Assembly (NCBI RefSeq): GCF_037137075.1
Contig: NZ_JBBBNV010000030.1
Location: forward strand, 1-50,240
Source: JBBBNV01 sp037137075
GTDB taxonomy: Bacteria; Bacillota; Bacilli; Paenibacillales; NBRC-103111
Length of the DNA stretch: 50,240 nt
Direction of reading: 5' to 3'
Below are positions 50,076 through 50,240 of the stretch, in pieces; the stretch's first letter is position 1; every line of letters begins with the position of its first letter. The notes below the pieces were generated by a model. That model had not been told where the DNA came from and searched no databases. It worked only from the letters and a program-made list of their open reading frames with translations. The translations under genes and the position numbers were made by a program.

Positions 50076-50240
50076 TCACTGTTTCTTGCGCCTACCCGCT
50101 GATTTTCGACTAGGTTTACGGTGAATTCGTTCCATCCATTGATGCATCGGTTCCCATAATAGAATTTTAAGCCAACGATAAAGCTGAAGAATACTGTGAT
50201 GTGTAGCGGTGTCCAGTTTCATAAGTACGAGCAGACAAAA
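50076..50240 (-). CDS. C-terminal end of an unknown protein (partial)
   Basis: On the minus strand an open frame enters from the right edge and ends at TGA (50076-50078). The last 54 residues are visible, including THHSILQLYRWLKILLWEPM and a strongly basic tail (HRKPSRKSAGRRKKQ). Hydrophobic/aromatic then basic: perhaps nucleic-acid binding or a membrane-proximal tail. Family not recognised. Confidence 0.4.
   Translation of the reverse strand, partial: FCLLVLMKLDTATHHSILQLYRWLKILLWEPMHQWMERIHRKPSRKSAGRRKKQ

Overview
The window looks like chromosome of a Paenibacillus-type Firmicute. Evidence: AGGAGG-type ribosome binding sites, frequent GTG/TTG starts, and blocks in Bacillaceae/Paenibacillaceae order (hprK-lgt-ppaX-yvoF; rapZ-yvcK-whiA-crh; cggR-gap-pgk-tpiA-gpmI-eno; secG-est-rnr-smpB-ssrA). 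Regulatory signals agree: a CtsR operator at clpP and a CggR operator at the glycolytic operon. The genus is inferred from organisation; I could not run a search.

Layout. 1-823: 3' end of a 23S rRNA gene, then seven tRNAs (Ser, Met, Val, Asp, Phe, Tyr, Lys) and a terminator. 892 to about 1140: 5' fragment of a group II intron. 1.3-6.0 kb: a TagO/WecA-type enzyme, a secreted NlpC/P60 protein with one dead domain, a PucR-type regulator and a multi-sugar ABC ATPase. 6.3-10.4 kb: hprK-lgt-ppaX-yvoF, a probable unlisted 36-residue membrane peptide on the minus strand, and an XRE regulator. 10.7-18.5 kb: hisZGDBHAF-hisIE-hisJ without hisC. 18.6-26.9 kb: prs, a TPR protein, trxB, glcK, rapZ, yvcK, whiA and a Crh-position HPr protein that has His15. 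27.0-30.6 kb: a stalk-domain exported protein, a pectinesterase without signal peptide, and clpP; tRNA-Arg follows on the minus strand. 31.2-38.5 kb: the complete lower-glycolysis operon. 38.8-43.9 kb: accessory stretch with an M50-like membrane protein, remnants of at least three genes, a truncated YceI-like gene, a two-component system and an LTA-synthase fragment. 44.0-49.5 kb: secG, est, rnr, smpB and tmRNA. 49.5-50.2 kb: AT-richer sequence with a possible 31-codon ORF and the C-terminal end of an unknown protein leaving the window.

How it fits together. HprK, the Crh/HPr protein, glucokinase, the sugar ATPase, CggR and the glycolytic enzymes form a carbon-control and central-glycolysis set. 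YvcK and RapZ link envelope and carbon control. SmpB, tmRNA and RNase R are the trans-translation and RNA-decay set. PRPP synthase lies just after the histidine operon, whose first step uses PRPP.

Most of the window is ordinary core genome. The best leads are (i) three in-frame 21-bp GC palindromes in the long basic tail of RNase R, (ii) the small membrane ORF with its own promoter opposite an XRE regulator, with two operator-like repeats 21 bp apart, (iii) the Crh-position protein with His15, and (iv) the gene graveyard at 39.7-40.7 kb with a deletion junction. I see no CRISPR array, prophage or complete insertion sequence.
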